Source of the DNA: Clostridiales bacterium | GTDB taxonomy: Bacteria > Bacillota > Clostridia > Oscillospirales > Acutalibacteraceae | Direction: 5' to 3' | Assembly: GCA_019422525.1 (NCBI GenBank) | Contig: JAHZDE010000010.1 | Span: forward strand, 31,110-95,109 | DNA length: 64,000 bases | Part shown: positions 42,100 to 51,170 of the stretch, piece by piece | Layout: the number at the start of each line of letters is the position of its first letter | How positions within the stretch are numbered: the first letter of the stretch is position 1 | Program-made: the position numbers and the translations under genes | Notes under the pieces: model-generated | Seen by the model: only the letters and a program-made list of their open reading frames with translations | Told to the model about the DNA's origin: nothing | Databases searched by the model: none

Positions 42100-43236
42100 T
42101 TATGCTCTTTTCGTAAAAACCGCCCGCCGGAACAAAAACCATGCTGCCAAACACAAAACGGCTCCCAGCCAAAAGGCTCCTGGTAAACTGCTCTCTGCCG
42201 CACGGCCAAACACCACGCCTACCGCTGCTCCTGTACCGTTTAAAAAAGCTGACTGTACGCTCAATTCCGTTGCCCGAGCCGAGGTAATTACCTTCTGGTT
42301 TTGCATTTCCGTTTGCAGCGGTTCAAACAATGAAAAGGCCAGATGTACCAGCGCAACTCCCGCCACAGACAGTACCGGATTTTCTGTCAGCGCCAATATT
42401 ACACAGGAAGCTGCCGACAATAACAGCAGGCTTCCCCCTGCCCTTTTTTCGCCCAAACAGGCGGTGTACCGCTTTGAAAACACGCCAAACAGTCCCAACA
42501 GGTTCATCCCCGCCAGAATTAAACCGAACCATGATGCGGCAATCCCGCTCCGCTGATATTGCAATTGGTTGACTATCACTGTCACTGCCTGATGGGTCTG
42601 CTCCATCAGCATGGCAGAAAGCAGAAAGAGCACCAGGTTTTTATTTTTCACTACAGCGAGTATCACCCGGCCCGCTGCCATGGGCTCGGGCTTGTCTGGC
42701 TCTCCCACTTCTTTTAGCCCCAAGGCAAGCAGAGCGGCGGCTCCATAGGAAACCACCGTCAGCAGCCCTGCCAGCCGGAAATCTTCCCCCACAAACAGGG
42801 AATACACCAGCGCCGAAACCATTAGCCCCGCCAGCCCCAAACTGGAATACAGGCCGAATACCTTTTGGGAATCCACTCCCTTACAGGAGCGGTATAAAAG
42901 CGCCGTATCACAGCCGGAAAGCCCGGCGCACACCACACTGAGCAAAATTCTCTCCAGCAGAAAACCGCCGAAATTTATCGCCTGCCAGAATATAATTTTC
43001 GAGACAAAATAGAGCAGGCAGCAAAACACCATGGTATTCCGATACCCGATTTTTTCCGCAATGATGCCCCATGGAATTTCCAGCGCTACACTGAGCAGCA
43101 GGGAAATACTCTCGATGATGGTCATTTGCAGCACGGTCACACCTGCCGCCTGCCGGTACAATACGGACACCGGCGCATAAAACACCATCCCCTGTAAAAA
43201 GGTGATGGCATACAGTAAAATTAAATTTCGTTTCAA
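42100..43236 (-). CDS. Major facilitator superfamily transporter
   Basis: 378 aa, twelve hydrophobic segments. The A-loop-like motif after helix 2 reads GIIAEKIGYRNTMVF, fitting the MFS pattern. Substrate unknown; nearest in appearance to small drug/sugar efflux proteins of Firmicutes. The start is TTG 43236 behind AAGGGACGG. A hairpin at 43271-43307 in the leader could attenuate it. Confidence 0.85.
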   Translation of the reverse strand: MKRNLILLYAITFLQGMVFYAPVSVLYRQAAGVTVLQMTIIESISLLLSVALEIPWGIIAEKIGYRNTMVFCCLLYFVSKIIFWQAINFGGFLLERILLSVVCAGLSGCDTALLYRSCKGVDSQKVFGLYSSLGLAGLMVSALVYSLFVGEDFRLAGLLTVVSYGAAALLALGLKEVGEPDKPEPMAAGRVILAVVKNKNLVLFLLSAMLMEQTHQAVTVIVNQLQYQRSGIAASWFGLILAGMNLLGLFGVFSKRYTACLGEKRAGGSLLLLSAASCVILALTENPVLSVAGVALVHLAFSLFEPLQTEMQNQKVITSARATELSVQSAFLNGTGAAVGVVFGRAAESSLPGAFWLGAVLCLAAWFLFRRAVFTKRA

Positions 43237-43270
43237 AAGAAAAACCGTCCCTTCGTTTTGAGAAAATACG

Positions 43271-43307
43271 TAAAACGAACAGACCTCCCCGGTGGGAAGC
43301 CTGTTCG
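43271..43307 (-). terminator. Hairpin between the 43372 gene and the MFS gene
   Basis: CGAACAG / CTGTTCG arms (43276-43282, 43301-43307) with inner pairing and TTTTA on the minus strand. Either terminates the 43372 gene or attenuates the MFS gene. Confidence 0.6.
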
Positions 43308-43371
43308 GATTTTATCGTATTCAATCAAATGGGACGGTACATGCTAAAAATTCCTTTCAGTTTCTTCGTTA

Positions 43372-43674
43372 TCAGCCAAAATATCCGGCGTCGCACAGCT
43401 GCTGGAAGCACCAGTTCACTTCGTCATCGCTGAACAGCCCCCCATAAGCAGACTGTGTTACCGCAGCTTCGGGAGAAAGTGCCAGCTGCCCGGCCTTTTC
43501 CAGCCCGTCAAACACATCGGAAACCTGTTGCCGGCGGATGAGGTTCTGCATGACCCTAACGCCGCCGTCTTTTTCAAGCTGGCTCAACAGGCGTTTCCCA
43601 TTTGCGCCAAGGGCCATCGCCTTTTGGGTACGGGCAATCACATCTTTGGTAAAGGTTTCTTCCAATTTATTCAT
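43372..43674 (-). CDS. Small soluble protein of unknown function
   Basis: 100 aa, not recognised. Helical and charged; no membrane span or signal peptide. A conspicuous segment is MQNLIRRQQVSDVFDGLEKAGQLALSPEA, and the C-terminus ends DEVNWCFQQLCDAGYFG. GGAAAGG precedes ATG 43674, and the composition matches its neighbours, so it looks like a genuine gene. Monocistronic. Confidence 0.65.
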   Translation of the reverse strand: MNKLEETFTKDVIARTQKAMALGANGKRLLSQLEKDGGVRVMQNLIRRQQVSDVFDGLEKAGQLALSPEAAVTQSAYGGLFSDDEVNWCFQQLCDAGYFG

Positions 43675-43800
43675 GGCAGCCTTTCCTTTCGGGAGAATCT
43701 TTTCCTATATACTATAACAAACGGGCCGAAAAAAAGCAAGGCCCCTTAAAATACTCTTATTTTCTATCCAAAAGAGGAAATCACTTTGTCAAAAACGCCG

Positions 43801-43829
43801 TTGACTTTTTATCGGGGAAGCCGTATCAT
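43801..43829 (+). promoter_or_regulatory. Promoter of the DUF4250 gene
   Basis: TTGACT, 17-bp spacer, TATCAT; 30 bp before the start codon. Confidence 0.65.
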
Positions 43830-43859
43830 AATGGCAGATTTGATAAAGGAGCGATTGCT

Positions 43860-44036
43860 ATGCCTATTCCCAGCGACCCTGTCATTCTGTTGAGCTTTGT
43901 CAATACCAAGCTTCGGGACTTTCATCCTTCCCTGAAAGATTTGTGCCAGTCCTTACAGCTGGACGAATCTGAGATTACCGGTAAGCTGGCCGGAATCGGT
44001 TACGAATATGATGCGAAACTGAATCGCTTTGTATAA
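43860..44036 (+). CDS. DUF4250 small protein
   Basis: 58 aa, found by reading the sequence directly. It runs MPIPSDPVILLSFVNTKLRD, then a helical middle, and ends IGYEYDAKLNRFV, which is the whole DUF4250 domain. AAAGGAG lies 9 bp before ATG 43860, with a promoter upstream and a terminator downstream. DUF4250 proteins are stand-alone in many Firmicutes; function unknown. Confidence 0.85.
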   Translation: MPIPSDPVILLSFVNTKLRDFHPSLKDLCQSLQLDESEITGKLAGIGYEYDAKLNRFV

Positions 44037-44056
44037 TCGAAGGCTATGATTTTATA

Positions 44057-44103
44057 AAAAGGGGCTGGATACCTTTTGAGTATCCGGCCCCCTTCTTTAT
44101 TTT
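44057..44103. terminator. Bidirectional terminator between DUF4250 and fprA
   Basis: AAGGGG(C)TGGATAC paired with GTATCCGGCCCCCTT, followed by a T-rich tract. Confidence 0.85.
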
Positions 44104-44110
44104 CAGGCTA

Positions 44111-45277
44111 TTATTTCTCCAGCAATGCATCAGCCAATGCTTCCATTTCTTCCACATTCTCTGGCTTAACGGCGGAATGGATGGTCACGGTGCCGCAAAC
44201 GGTGATGTTTTTCATCTCGCCCAACAGCGCGTTCATGCACTTAGCAGCGGAAGGCGCCCAGGAGCCGTTTTCAATCACCGCTACCCGACGGTTTTGGAAA
44301 TTCTTGGCCTTCAGTTTCCGCAGGAAAGTGTCCATCGGCGGGAACAAACCGGCGTCATAGCTGGAAGCTGCCACTACCATCCGGCTGTAACGGAAAGCGT
44401 TTTCCACAGCCTCGGCCATGTCGTCACGAGCCAAATCCATTACTTCAACGTTCTCTTCGCCCTTGGCCTTCAGCATTTGGGCCATCTGCTTGGCAGCTCC
44501 GGCCGTGTTGCCATGAATGGAAGCATAAGCTACCAAAACACCCTCCTCTTCGGGACGATAGCTGCTCCAAATATCATACTTATTCAGATAAAAGCCCAAA
44601 TTCTCTTTCAGGATGGGGCCGTGCAGAGGGCAAATGGTCTGAATATCCAAGGCAGCGGCCTTTTTCAGAAGAGCCTGTACCTGAGCGCCGTATTTGCCCA
44701 CAATATTGATATAATACCGTCTTGCCTCGCAGGTCCAGTCCTCCTCGATATCCAGAGCGCCAAACTTGCCAAAGCCATCGGCGGAGAAGAGGATTTTTTC
44801 GCTGGACTCATAAGCAACCATTACTTCCGGCCAGTGAACCATGGGAGCCATGACAAAATGCAGAGTATGTGCACCCAAGGACAAGGTCTCCCCTTCTTTG
44901 ACACCATGGCAGCGGCAGCCTACATTCTCCATAGAGAAGAACTGCGGAATCATGGAAACTGCCTTTACACTGGCAATCAGTTCCATCTCGGGATATTTTT
45001 CGGCCAGCACCTGAATGCTTCCTGCATGGTCGGGCTCCATATGAGTAATAACCAGATAGTCAGGTTTGCGGCCGTCCAATACAGCCTCCACATTGGAAAG
45101 CCACTGTGTGGTTGCCCGCTTGTCCACCGTGTCCATCACAGCAATCTTATCATCCAAAATCACATAGGAATTATAGGAAACACCATTAGGAACCTTATAC
45201 TGGCCTTCAAACAAATCAATGGTTTTATCATCCACACCTACATAGCGGACAGACTGAGAAATGGTTACGTCTTTCAT
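44111..45277 (-). CDS. fprA: FprA-type flavodiiron protein
   Basis: 388 aa from ATG 45277 (GGAG 9 bp upstream; ATG 45283 and 45298 are also in frame). The N-terminal beta-lactamase-like domain holds the diiron site: THMEPDHAGS (HxExD), VHWPEVMVAY, SADGFGKFG and CPLHGP. The C-terminal flavodoxin domain starts VLVAYASIHGNTAGAAKQMA. It reduces O2 to water, and in some members NO, protecting anaerobes. No fused rubredoxin; the electron donor is encoded elsewhere. Confidence 0.94.
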   Translation of the reverse strand: MKDVTISQSVRYVGVDDKTIDLFEGQYKVPNGVSYNSYVILDDKIAVMDTVDKRATTQWLSNVEAVLDGRKPDYLVITHMEPDHAGSIQVLAEKYPEMELIASVKAVSMIPQFFSMENVGCRCHGVKEGETLSLGAHTLHFVMAPMVHWPEVMVAYESSEKILFSADGFGKFGALDIEEDWTCEARRYYINIVGKYGAQVQALLKKAAALDIQTICPLHGPILKENLGFYLNKYDIWSSYRPEEEGVLVAYASIHGNTAGAAKQMAQMLKAKGEENVEVMDLARDDMAEAVENAFRYSRMVVAASSYDAGLFPPMDTFLRKLKAKNFQNRRVAVIENGSWAPSAAKCMNALLGEMKNITVCGTVTIHSAVKPENVEEMEALADALLEK

Positions 45278-45337
45278 GTTCATACTCTCCTTTACCATTA
45301 TCAGATGTATTTATAGAAAACTACTTTTGATTAACAT

Positions 45338-46600
45338 TCAGTGGTTAGCTGCCTTGATAGCAGGCCGCTCCAAAACTTCTAAAAAGCGTTTGGCCAGCAA
45401 GTCGTATTCATGGTTTTCCAAGACATATTCGCGGCCCTTTTTCCCCATTTCACGACGTTTTTCAGGACTCAGCTTCTTTAGTTTTTCCACCGCCTGGGCA
45501 ATAGCATCGCTGTCTTCCGGCGCAATAGAAATTCCACACCCAGACTTTTTCACAGCGTTGTTCTGATATTCTGTGCCGTAAATAATGGGCTTTTCTGCCA
45601 TCATATAATCAAACAGCTTGTTGGGGCTGATACCGTACTGATGGAATACCGGCTGCTTAGGCGTACCGATATACAGCGCATCAAACTGGCTGAGCAAACC
45701 AGGAATCTGGCTTCTGGTAACAGCTTCCAGCGATTCCACAATATCCCGGGAACCTAAATCGTTAATTTTCTGCTGCAAGCGGGTTTTTTCCGGTCCCTGG
45801 CCCACCATGATCAGCTTAATTTTGTCCCCGCGAATTTTTTCGCCTGCTTCCACAAAGGAATCCAGCACACTGGAGGGACTGTGAGCACCGGCATAACCTA
45901 CCAAAAACCAACCTTCTTCCCGGAATTGATGCAGCAGCTCATAATACCGGGCGTCCTCGGGATTCTCCGGCAACTTCCAGTTATCCTTTTCCACACCATT
46001 GGGAATATAGGTAAAACAGCCTTCCTTCAGGCCAAGTTTCTGCATGTACTCTTTAGCATTGGGCAGCACGGAAACCACTTGATCACTGTGGGTATATCCA
46101 TATTTTTCCGCCCGGCGCAGAACCTGTACAAAAGGATGATATTTGCTCATTCCGCCCACTTCCATGGGGCCAAGGGGCCACAGGTCATGGACTTCAAAAA
46201 TCAGGCGGGCACCATACTTTTTGGCCATATGGGCTGCCGGATAAATATCCAGCGGGTACGTAGAACTGGCAATTACTGCATCAGGTTTGTTTTCCCCTAC
46301 CAGCGCTTCCTGATACCGTTTCAGGCCACGTACAAATGAAAGAATATTGCGGACTCGATCAAAACCGTTTCCGCTGTACACATTGCCACGAATCCAGAAA
46401 AAACGGACACCGTCAATAGTTTCCTCCATATACTTATGACCTGCCAAATCAGGATTTTGCCCCCGAAGATGGGAATAAGAACTGGCTGCAATGGTCACGT
46501 TGTGGCCGGCCTTCACCCAGCGTTTGGCCATGAGGAAAGGCCGGAACTCCATTCCATGCAGATTGGAGCCGGCGTAATGGTCAATATACAATATGTTCAC
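45338..46600 (-). CDS. Glycosyltransferase family 4 protein (WbuB-like)
   Basis: 420 aa from GTG 46600 (gives M-NILYIDHYAGS; AAAGGTGATGAGAG upstream). A longer ATG start at 46669 has no RBS. GT-B fold: the N-terminal acceptor half has GSNLHGMEFRPFLMAKRW and FEVHDLWPLG, and the donor half has VGYAGAHSPSSVLDSF and ISPNKLFDYMMAEKPIIYGTE. It resembles enzymes that build O-antigen or capsule-like polymers. Isolated here from other polysaccharide genes. Confidence 0.87.
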   Translation of the reverse strand: MNILYIDHYAGSNLHGMEFRPFLMAKRWVKAGHNVTIAASSYSHLRGQNPDLAGHKYMEETIDGVRFFWIRGNVYSGNGFDRVRNILSFVRGLKRYQEALVGENKPDAVIASSTYPLDIYPAAHMAKKYGARLIFEVHDLWPLGPMEVGGMSKYHPFVQVLRRAEKYGYTHSDQVVSVLPNAKEYMQKLGLKEGCFTYIPNGVEKDNWKLPENPEDARYYELLHQFREEGWFLVGYAGAHSPSSVLDSFVEAGEKIRGDKIKLIMVGQGPEKTRLQQKINDLGSRDIVESLEAVTRSQIPGLLSQFDALYIGTPKQPVFHQYGISPNKLFDYMMAEKPIIYGTEYQNNAVKKSGCGISIAPEDSDAIAQAVEKLKKLSPEKRREMGKKGREYVLENHEYDLLAKRFLEVLERPAIKAANH

Positions 46601-46766
46601 GCTACTCTCATCACCTTTCTTGCAGCGATTCATTACAAAAACAGCGTATATTCCGGTTTGATGCTTCAAACCGTTCCTATTATACCCTTATCTTCCCTGT
46701 TTTCGCAAGGCTTTTCACGTAAACACAGTTTGAGAAAATGTAAATTTTCTATGAGCACGGAAAAAT

Positions 46767-47711
46767 TTACAGGTTCAGCCCCTTGCTTTCCTCACAGCCC
46801 ATCATCAGGTTCAGGCACTGAATGGCTGCGCCGGAAGCGCCCTTGCCCAGATTGTCAAACGAAGCGGAAAGTACCATCCGCTCCGGGTTTCCGGTGACAA
46901 AGATTTCCATGCCGTCCCAGCCGGTCCTGCGGTTGCCGCTGAGCATCCCGCTGCCTTCTGCGCCAAAGGGCATGACCCGGACAAACTGCTGGCCTGCATA
47001 GTGGTCAAACAAAAGCTCGTGCAACTGTTCCGGCGTATCAATTCCATGGAGGTACTCCCCAAACAGAGGCACAGACACCAACATTCCGCTGTAATAGTCC
47101 GCTACAATGGGGGAAAACAGGGGCGCTTTATTCAGACCGCAAATCGCCTTCATTTCTTTCAGGTGCTTGTGCTGCTGGCTCAGGGCATACTCCCGGGGAG
47201 CATCCAGCTCGAAGGAACGATTTTCACCTTCATAATCGGCAATCATTTTTTTGCCGCCACCGCTGTAACCGGTGAGGGAAAAGCTAGTGATTGGCGCATC
47301 GGGAGAAAGAACGCCGTGGGCAACCAGCGGATATACCAGTGATACAAAGCCCGAAGCATGGCAGCCGGGAACCGCGACCCGATTTCCGGTGACAATGGCG
47401 CTGCGGTGCTCCGGAGACAGCTCCGGGAATCCATATGCCCAGCCTGGCTCGGTACGGTGGGCGGTGGACGGGTCAATAATCCGCACATGATCATTTTCAA
47501 TCATTGAAACCGCTTCTCTGGCCGCTGCGTCGGGCAGACACAAAAAGGTAAAATCCGACTCATTGATAAGCCGGGCCCGCTCTGCCGCATCTTTGCGCAG
47601 TTCGGAAGAAATGGTCAACAGCTGGATGTCGTCCCGGTTTTGAAACCGCTCGTGAATCCGCAGGCCCGTAGTGCCTTCGCTGCCGTCGATGAAAATTTTT
47701 GCCTTCGTCAT
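46767..47711 (-). CDS. argC: N-acetyl-gamma-glutamyl-phosphate reductase (type 2)
   Basis: 314 aa from ATG 47711 (GGAGG 8 bp upstream). Third step of arginine synthesis, NADPH-dependent. IFIDGSEGTTGLRIHERF is the nucleotide loop, and the catalytic Cys sits in VAVPGCHASGF. Its length fits the shorter AGPR type 2. No other arg gene lies nearby, so it is an orphan in this window. Confidence 0.92.
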   Translation of the reverse strand: MTKAKIFIDGSEGTTGLRIHERFQNRDDIQLLTISSELRKDAAERARLINESDFTFLCLPDAAAREAVSMIENDHVRIIDPSTAHRTEPGWAYGFPELSPEHRSAIVTGNRVAVPGCHASGFVSLVYPLVAHGVLSPDAPITSFSLTGYSGGGKKMIADYEGENRSFELDAPREYALSQQHKHLKEMKAICGLNKAPLFSPIVADYYSGMLVSVPLFGEYLHGIDTPEQLHELLFDHYAGQQFVRVMPFGAEGSGMLSGNRRTGWDGMEIFVTGNPERMVLSASFDNLGKGASGAAIQCLNLMMGCEESKGLNL

Positions 47712-47928
47712 ATTCAGGACCTCCAATCCAAACTCATACGGCTACCAATATACCACACTTTCTGCCGTAAATCCAGAGGAAAAGGCGAGTTTTCAGGAAT
47801 CTTCCCGACACGGTTTACACAAGGGACACAAACCGATATACTGAAAGCAGCAGCACCCTGAAAAAACTGATGAAAAACGAAGGATTTTCCCTCTGTTCTG
47901 CGACTAATAAATGAAAGGCGGGATAACC

Positions 47929-48474
47929 ATGGAGCAGGATATGGAGTACTACCGCCGCTATTTGAAGGGGGACGCCGATGCCTTGGGAGAGCTGATAAAA
48001 TTATATCGGGAGCGGCTGATTTTCTTTGCCATGGAGTTTCTTTCCAGTCCGGATGACGCTGAGGAAGTGGCCGCCGAATGTTTTGCAGAGCTGTCAATCC
48101 ATCCCCTGCGATATCGGTTTGGAAGCTCGGTCAAAACCTATCTCTTTGCCATTGCCCGAAACAAGGCCCTTACCCTTTGCCGAAAGCAGGCAAAGCACCG
48201 GCTTGTTCCTTTGGAAACAGCGGCCAATATTGCCGGGGGAGCTTCCCCGGAAGACATTTTTTTGCGGGAGGAATCTGTCCGCCAGCTTCACTGCGCCCTA
48301 AACGGCCTTCGGGAAGAATATCGAACCGTTTTGCATCTGCTGTATTTTGAAGAGCTTTCCTATGAGGAAGCGGCAAAGGTAATGAAAAAAAGCCGCAAGC
48401 AAATCGACAATCTTGCATACCGGGCAAAACAGGCGCTAAAAGCCCGGCTGGAAAAGGAGGGAGCCGAGATATGA
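47929..48474 (+). CDS. ECF-type RNA polymerase sigma factor (serpin cassette)
   Basis: 181 aa from ATG 47929 (AAAGGCGGG upstream). Region 2: LGELIKLYRERLIFFAMEFLSSPDDAEEVAAECFAEL; region 4: LHLLYFEELSYEEAAKVMKKSRKQIDNLAYRAKQ. Unlike the sigma gene at 3028 it is followed by an unrelated small membrane protein and a serpin, coupled by an ATGA overlap at 48471-48474. Likely autoregulatory, with the serpin as part of its regulon (inference from gene order). Confidence 0.87.
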   Translation: MEQDMEYYRRYLKGDADALGELIKLYRERLIFFAMEFLSSPDDAEEVAAECFAELSIHPLRYRFGSSVKTYLFAIARNKALTLCRKQAKHRLVPLETAANIAGGASPEDIFLREESVRQLHCALNGLREEYRTVLHLLYFEELSYEEAAKVMKKSRKQIDNLAYRAKQALKARLEKEGAEI

Positions 48475-48989
48475 GAACGCCGGAAGAGTTTGAAAACCAT
48501 GTATACCGCCTGATTGCTGAGAAGAAGCAGCGCCGCCAAAAACGCCTGCGTCTGCTTGCTGCCGGTTTCGTCCTGCTGGTTTTTTCCGCGGGCTTTTTCT
48601 GGTTTCAAAAATCCTCTCCCTCTTTTACCGCCGAAGAACCGGCCGCCGGAGAAGCCGCCCCCGCTCCGTCTATGACGCTGGAAGAAGCGCTTACCGGCGA
48701 TGCAGAAAGCTGCCGGTTTGAAAAAGACGGAAGCATCCTGACCATCTCGGACACAAAAACGCTCAAAGCCCTTTGCTCCCTGCTTTCACAGGCTGTCCCT
48801 TACCAAACGGAAACCGCCTCCCCTTCTTTTTGGGGGAGCTTGACGTTGTTTTATTCCAATGGCGAGTCCTTTTCCCTGTTTGTAATGGAGGACGGTTTTT
48901 GTGATGAATCGGGGAAGTCATACCGGGCTACCTTTCCAGAAAGCTGGCGCCAAGAGCTGGAAACCCTTCTGAAAATCCCCGAAAATTGA
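48471..48989 (+). CDS. Single-span membrane protein, possible anti-sigma factor
   Basis: 172 aa, no family recognised. A charged cytoplasmic stretch of about 27 residues (EEFENHVYRLIAEKKQRRQKR), one membrane span (LLAAGFVLLVFSAGFFWF, about 28-45) and an outer domain of about 125 residues starting with an Ala/Glu/Pro linker. Translational coupling to an ECF sigma gene and this topology suggest an anti-sigma factor, but no zinc motif (HxxxCxxC) or RsgI domain is present. The serpin gene starts 21 bp later. Confidence 0.65.
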   Translation: MRTPEEFENHVYRLIAEKKQRRQKRLRLLAAGFVLLVFSAGFFWFQKSSPSFTAEEPAAGEAAPAPSMTLEEALTGDAESCRFEKDGSILTISDTKTLKALCSLLSQAVPYQTETASPSFWGSLTLFYSNGESFSLFVMEDGFCDESGKSYRATFPESWRQELETLLKIPEN

Positions 48990-49010
48990 TTTTTGAGAGG
49001 AGTGAACCTG

Positions 49011-50261
49011 ATGAAACACACTATCCGACATCTTATTTGCCTACTGCTCTGCACAGCAACCCTGTCGACCTTTTGCACCGGCTGCGATTCGACGAAAATC
49101 AGCTCTAAAAATCTGATGGATGATGTGTCCCCTTTTACCATCATCTCTGACGAATCTCCCCCAAAGGAACTCCCGGCACAGATGGCGGACTTTTCCCTCT
49201 CTCTGCTTCGTCAAATCGGCAAAACCAGCCCCGAAGAAAACCGGCTGCTTTCTCCGGTTTCCATCGAAATGGCTCTCTCCCTCACCGCAAACGGCGCCAA
49301 AGACGAAACCCTCCACCAGATGGAAGAGGTTCTGGGCAGCAACCTGGACAGGCTCAACCTGTCCATGGATTGCTATCGGCAAGCGCTCTCTTCCGAACAG
49401 CCGAAAGTCCTTTTGGCCAACTCCCTGTGGATGAAGGAAGAGGGCTTTTCCCCCAATCAGGACTTTTTGCAGACTGCCGCCGACTATTACCGCCCGGATA
49501 TTTTTTCCGCCCCCTTTGACAGCAGCACCGTGGAGGATATTAACCACTGGGTTTCCGACAAGACCGACGGGCTTATTACAAACACACTGGACGAAATCCC
49601 CCTTGATACAGTGCTGTATCTCATTAACACCCTACTTTTTGACGCAAAATGGAAAGAGCCCTATGGGGAACATCAAATTGCCGGCGAATATTTCCACAAA
49701 GAGGACGGGGAGGAAATTCCTATACAGCTGATGTACAGCGAGGAAAGCCGCTATCTGGAACATGAGCTGGCCACTGGTTTTTTTAAATCCTATGAAGGCG
49801 GCGAATATGCTTTCGGGGCGCTGCTTCCCCGGGAGGGCATGGTACTGGAAGAATTGCTGGAACAGCTGGACGGTGATACCCTTCAGGAAATCCTGCAAAA
49901 TCCTTTGGATACACCGGTAACGGCGGCTGTGCCCAAGTTTTCCTTTGATACTTCGGCAGAGCTGAAAGAGCCGCTGAAAGCGTTGGGAATAACCGACGCT
50001 TTTTCCCCGGAGAACGCAAATCTTTCCGGCCTGGGGACCGCCGACGGAAATCTGTATATCAATCGGGTACTGCACAAAACACATATTACAGTGGACGAAG
50101 CAGGCACTCGTGCCGGAGCTGTTACCGCAGTGGAGGTAACGTCAGAAGGCGCGGCGCTGGAAATCAAATCTGTTATTCTGAACCGGCCATTTTTATTCTT
50201 TATTGTCCATCAAAAGACCGGCGCACTATTATTCTTAGGGACTTTCTCTATTCCGGAATAA
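49011..50261 (+). CDS. Serpin-family protease inhibitor (probable lipoprotein)
   Basis: 416 aa from ATG 49011 (AGAGGAG upstream). The leader ends STFCTGC, a lipobox with an unusual Cys at -3, so it is probably a surface lipoprotein. The serpin fold is complete: NRLLSPVSIEMALSLTANGAKDETLHQM, FDAKWKEPY, and the distal hinge region near NRPFLFFIVHQKTGALLFLGTF. The proximal hinge DEAGTRAGAVTAVEV has the small residues needed for loop insertion, so it should be inhibitory. Counting from the hinge puts P1 at or near Glu/Gly/Ala in TSEGAA. Likely target: a host or microbial serine protease, unknown. Confidence 0.9.
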   Translation: MKHTIRHLICLLLCTATLSTFCTGCDSTKISSKNLMDDVSPFTIISDESPPKELPAQMADFSLSLLRQIGKTSPEENRLLSPVSIEMALSLTANGAKDETLHQMEEVLGSNLDRLNLSMDCYRQALSSEQPKVLLANSLWMKEEGFSPNQDFLQTAADYYRPDIFSAPFDSSTVEDINHWVSDKTDGLITNTLDEIPLDTVLYLINTLLFDAKWKEPYGEHQIAGEYFHKEDGEEIPIQLMYSEESRYLEHELATGFFKSYEGGEYAFGALLPREGMVLEELLEQLDGDTLQEILQNPLDTPVTAAVPKFSFDTSAELKEPLKALGITDAFSPENANLSGLGTADGNLYINRVLHKTHITVDEAGTRAGAVTAVEVTSEGAALEIKSVILNRPFLFFIVHQKTGALLFLGTFSIPE

Positions 50262-50276
50262 GGCACGTAAGATAAG

Positions 50277-50322
50277 AAAACACCAGCCGATGAGGATACT
50301 TTCTCATCAGCTGGTGTTTTTC
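50277..50322 (+). terminator. Terminator of the sigma-serpin operon
   Basis: AAAACACCAGC(C)GATGAG paired with CTCATC(A)GCTGGTGTTTTT. Confidence 0.9.
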
Positions 50323-50351
50323 TATTTTGTTTTATGCTTTTTACAGTTTTC

Positions 50352-51125
50352 TTATGCCTGCACAATTGCTTGCATTTTTAAAATGTTTGCACCTACATCT
50401 TCCGGTTTATGGGCATCCGAAGCGAAGCGAATATCAACATTTTTGTTTTTAAAAATATTCAGCATGGTCTGATTCATACCTAATTCCTCAAAACCATAAT
50501 TCAATGTGAGGCCGCCGCTTTGTTCTGCATACATGTGCTGGGAATTTAATTCATCAGCTAACAAACTATATATTGCCGTTAAATCATCTGTAGGATAATG
50601 ATGGAAGCACTTTATAGAATCTGGATGTGCAACTCCGGAAAATAAACCACTTTTTGCAAGGCGAATCATCAGGTTATAATATTTCCGATAAATTTGTTCG
50701 GTATCAATATCATTCCAAAATTCCGCTTTATGATCAAATCCAAACCCCTCAACCCAATGGATAGAGCCTACAGCAAAATCAAAGGGAAAGGAGTTAAGAA
50801 TATCACCTATTAGATTTTCATATTCAGGAAAGTAGCACACCTCAAGTCCCCATTTGATTTTTATAGGAAACTCTACGTTTCTCATTTCGGTAATAAGTGC
50901 TTGGAAATCTTTGATAGAAAGGTTTACTTTGCTTTTATACCAATTCTTCTGATAATCGCTATATTCACAAACAGAGGCATACATGGGTGCGAACTCTACA
51001 AAACGATGAGAATGTTCTAAAAGATAAATTTCATTCATCCCCATGTTGACCGCTTGTTTAACAAATTTATCTATCCATTCTTTTGTATAAGGCCCTCTTT
51101 CAATATGAATATGCACGTCAGTCAT
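50352..51125 (-). CDS. PHP-domain histidinol-phosphatase-like protein (AT-rich)
   Basis: 257 aa from ATG 51125 (GAAGG upstream). PHP metal motifs are DVHIHIERGPYTKEW, LLEHSHRF, GSIHWVEGF, VAHPDSIK and ASDAHKPEDVG, as in HisJ-type enzymes. Codon use is visibly more AT-rich than in neighbouring genes (many AAA, ATT, TTT), which suggests recent transfer together with its position next to a MarR gene. Only distantly similar to the PHP protein at 8742. Confidence 0.82.
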   Translation of the reverse strand: MTDVHIHIERGPYTKEWIDKFVKQAVNMGMNEIYLLEHSHRFVEFAPMYASVCEYSDYQKNWYKSKVNLSIKDFQALITEMRNVEFPIKIKWGLEVCYFPEYENLIGDILNSFPFDFAVGSIHWVEGFGFDHKAEFWNDIDTEQIYRKYYNLMIRLAKSGLFSGVAHPDSIKCFHHYPTDDLTAIYSLLADELNSQHMYAEQSGGLTLNYGFEELGMNQTMLNIFKNKNVDIRFASDAHKPEDVGANILKMQAIVQA

Positions 51126-51170
51126 AAGAAAACCTTCTTTCAATTATTTACTGCTTCTATAGTGTGCTTC

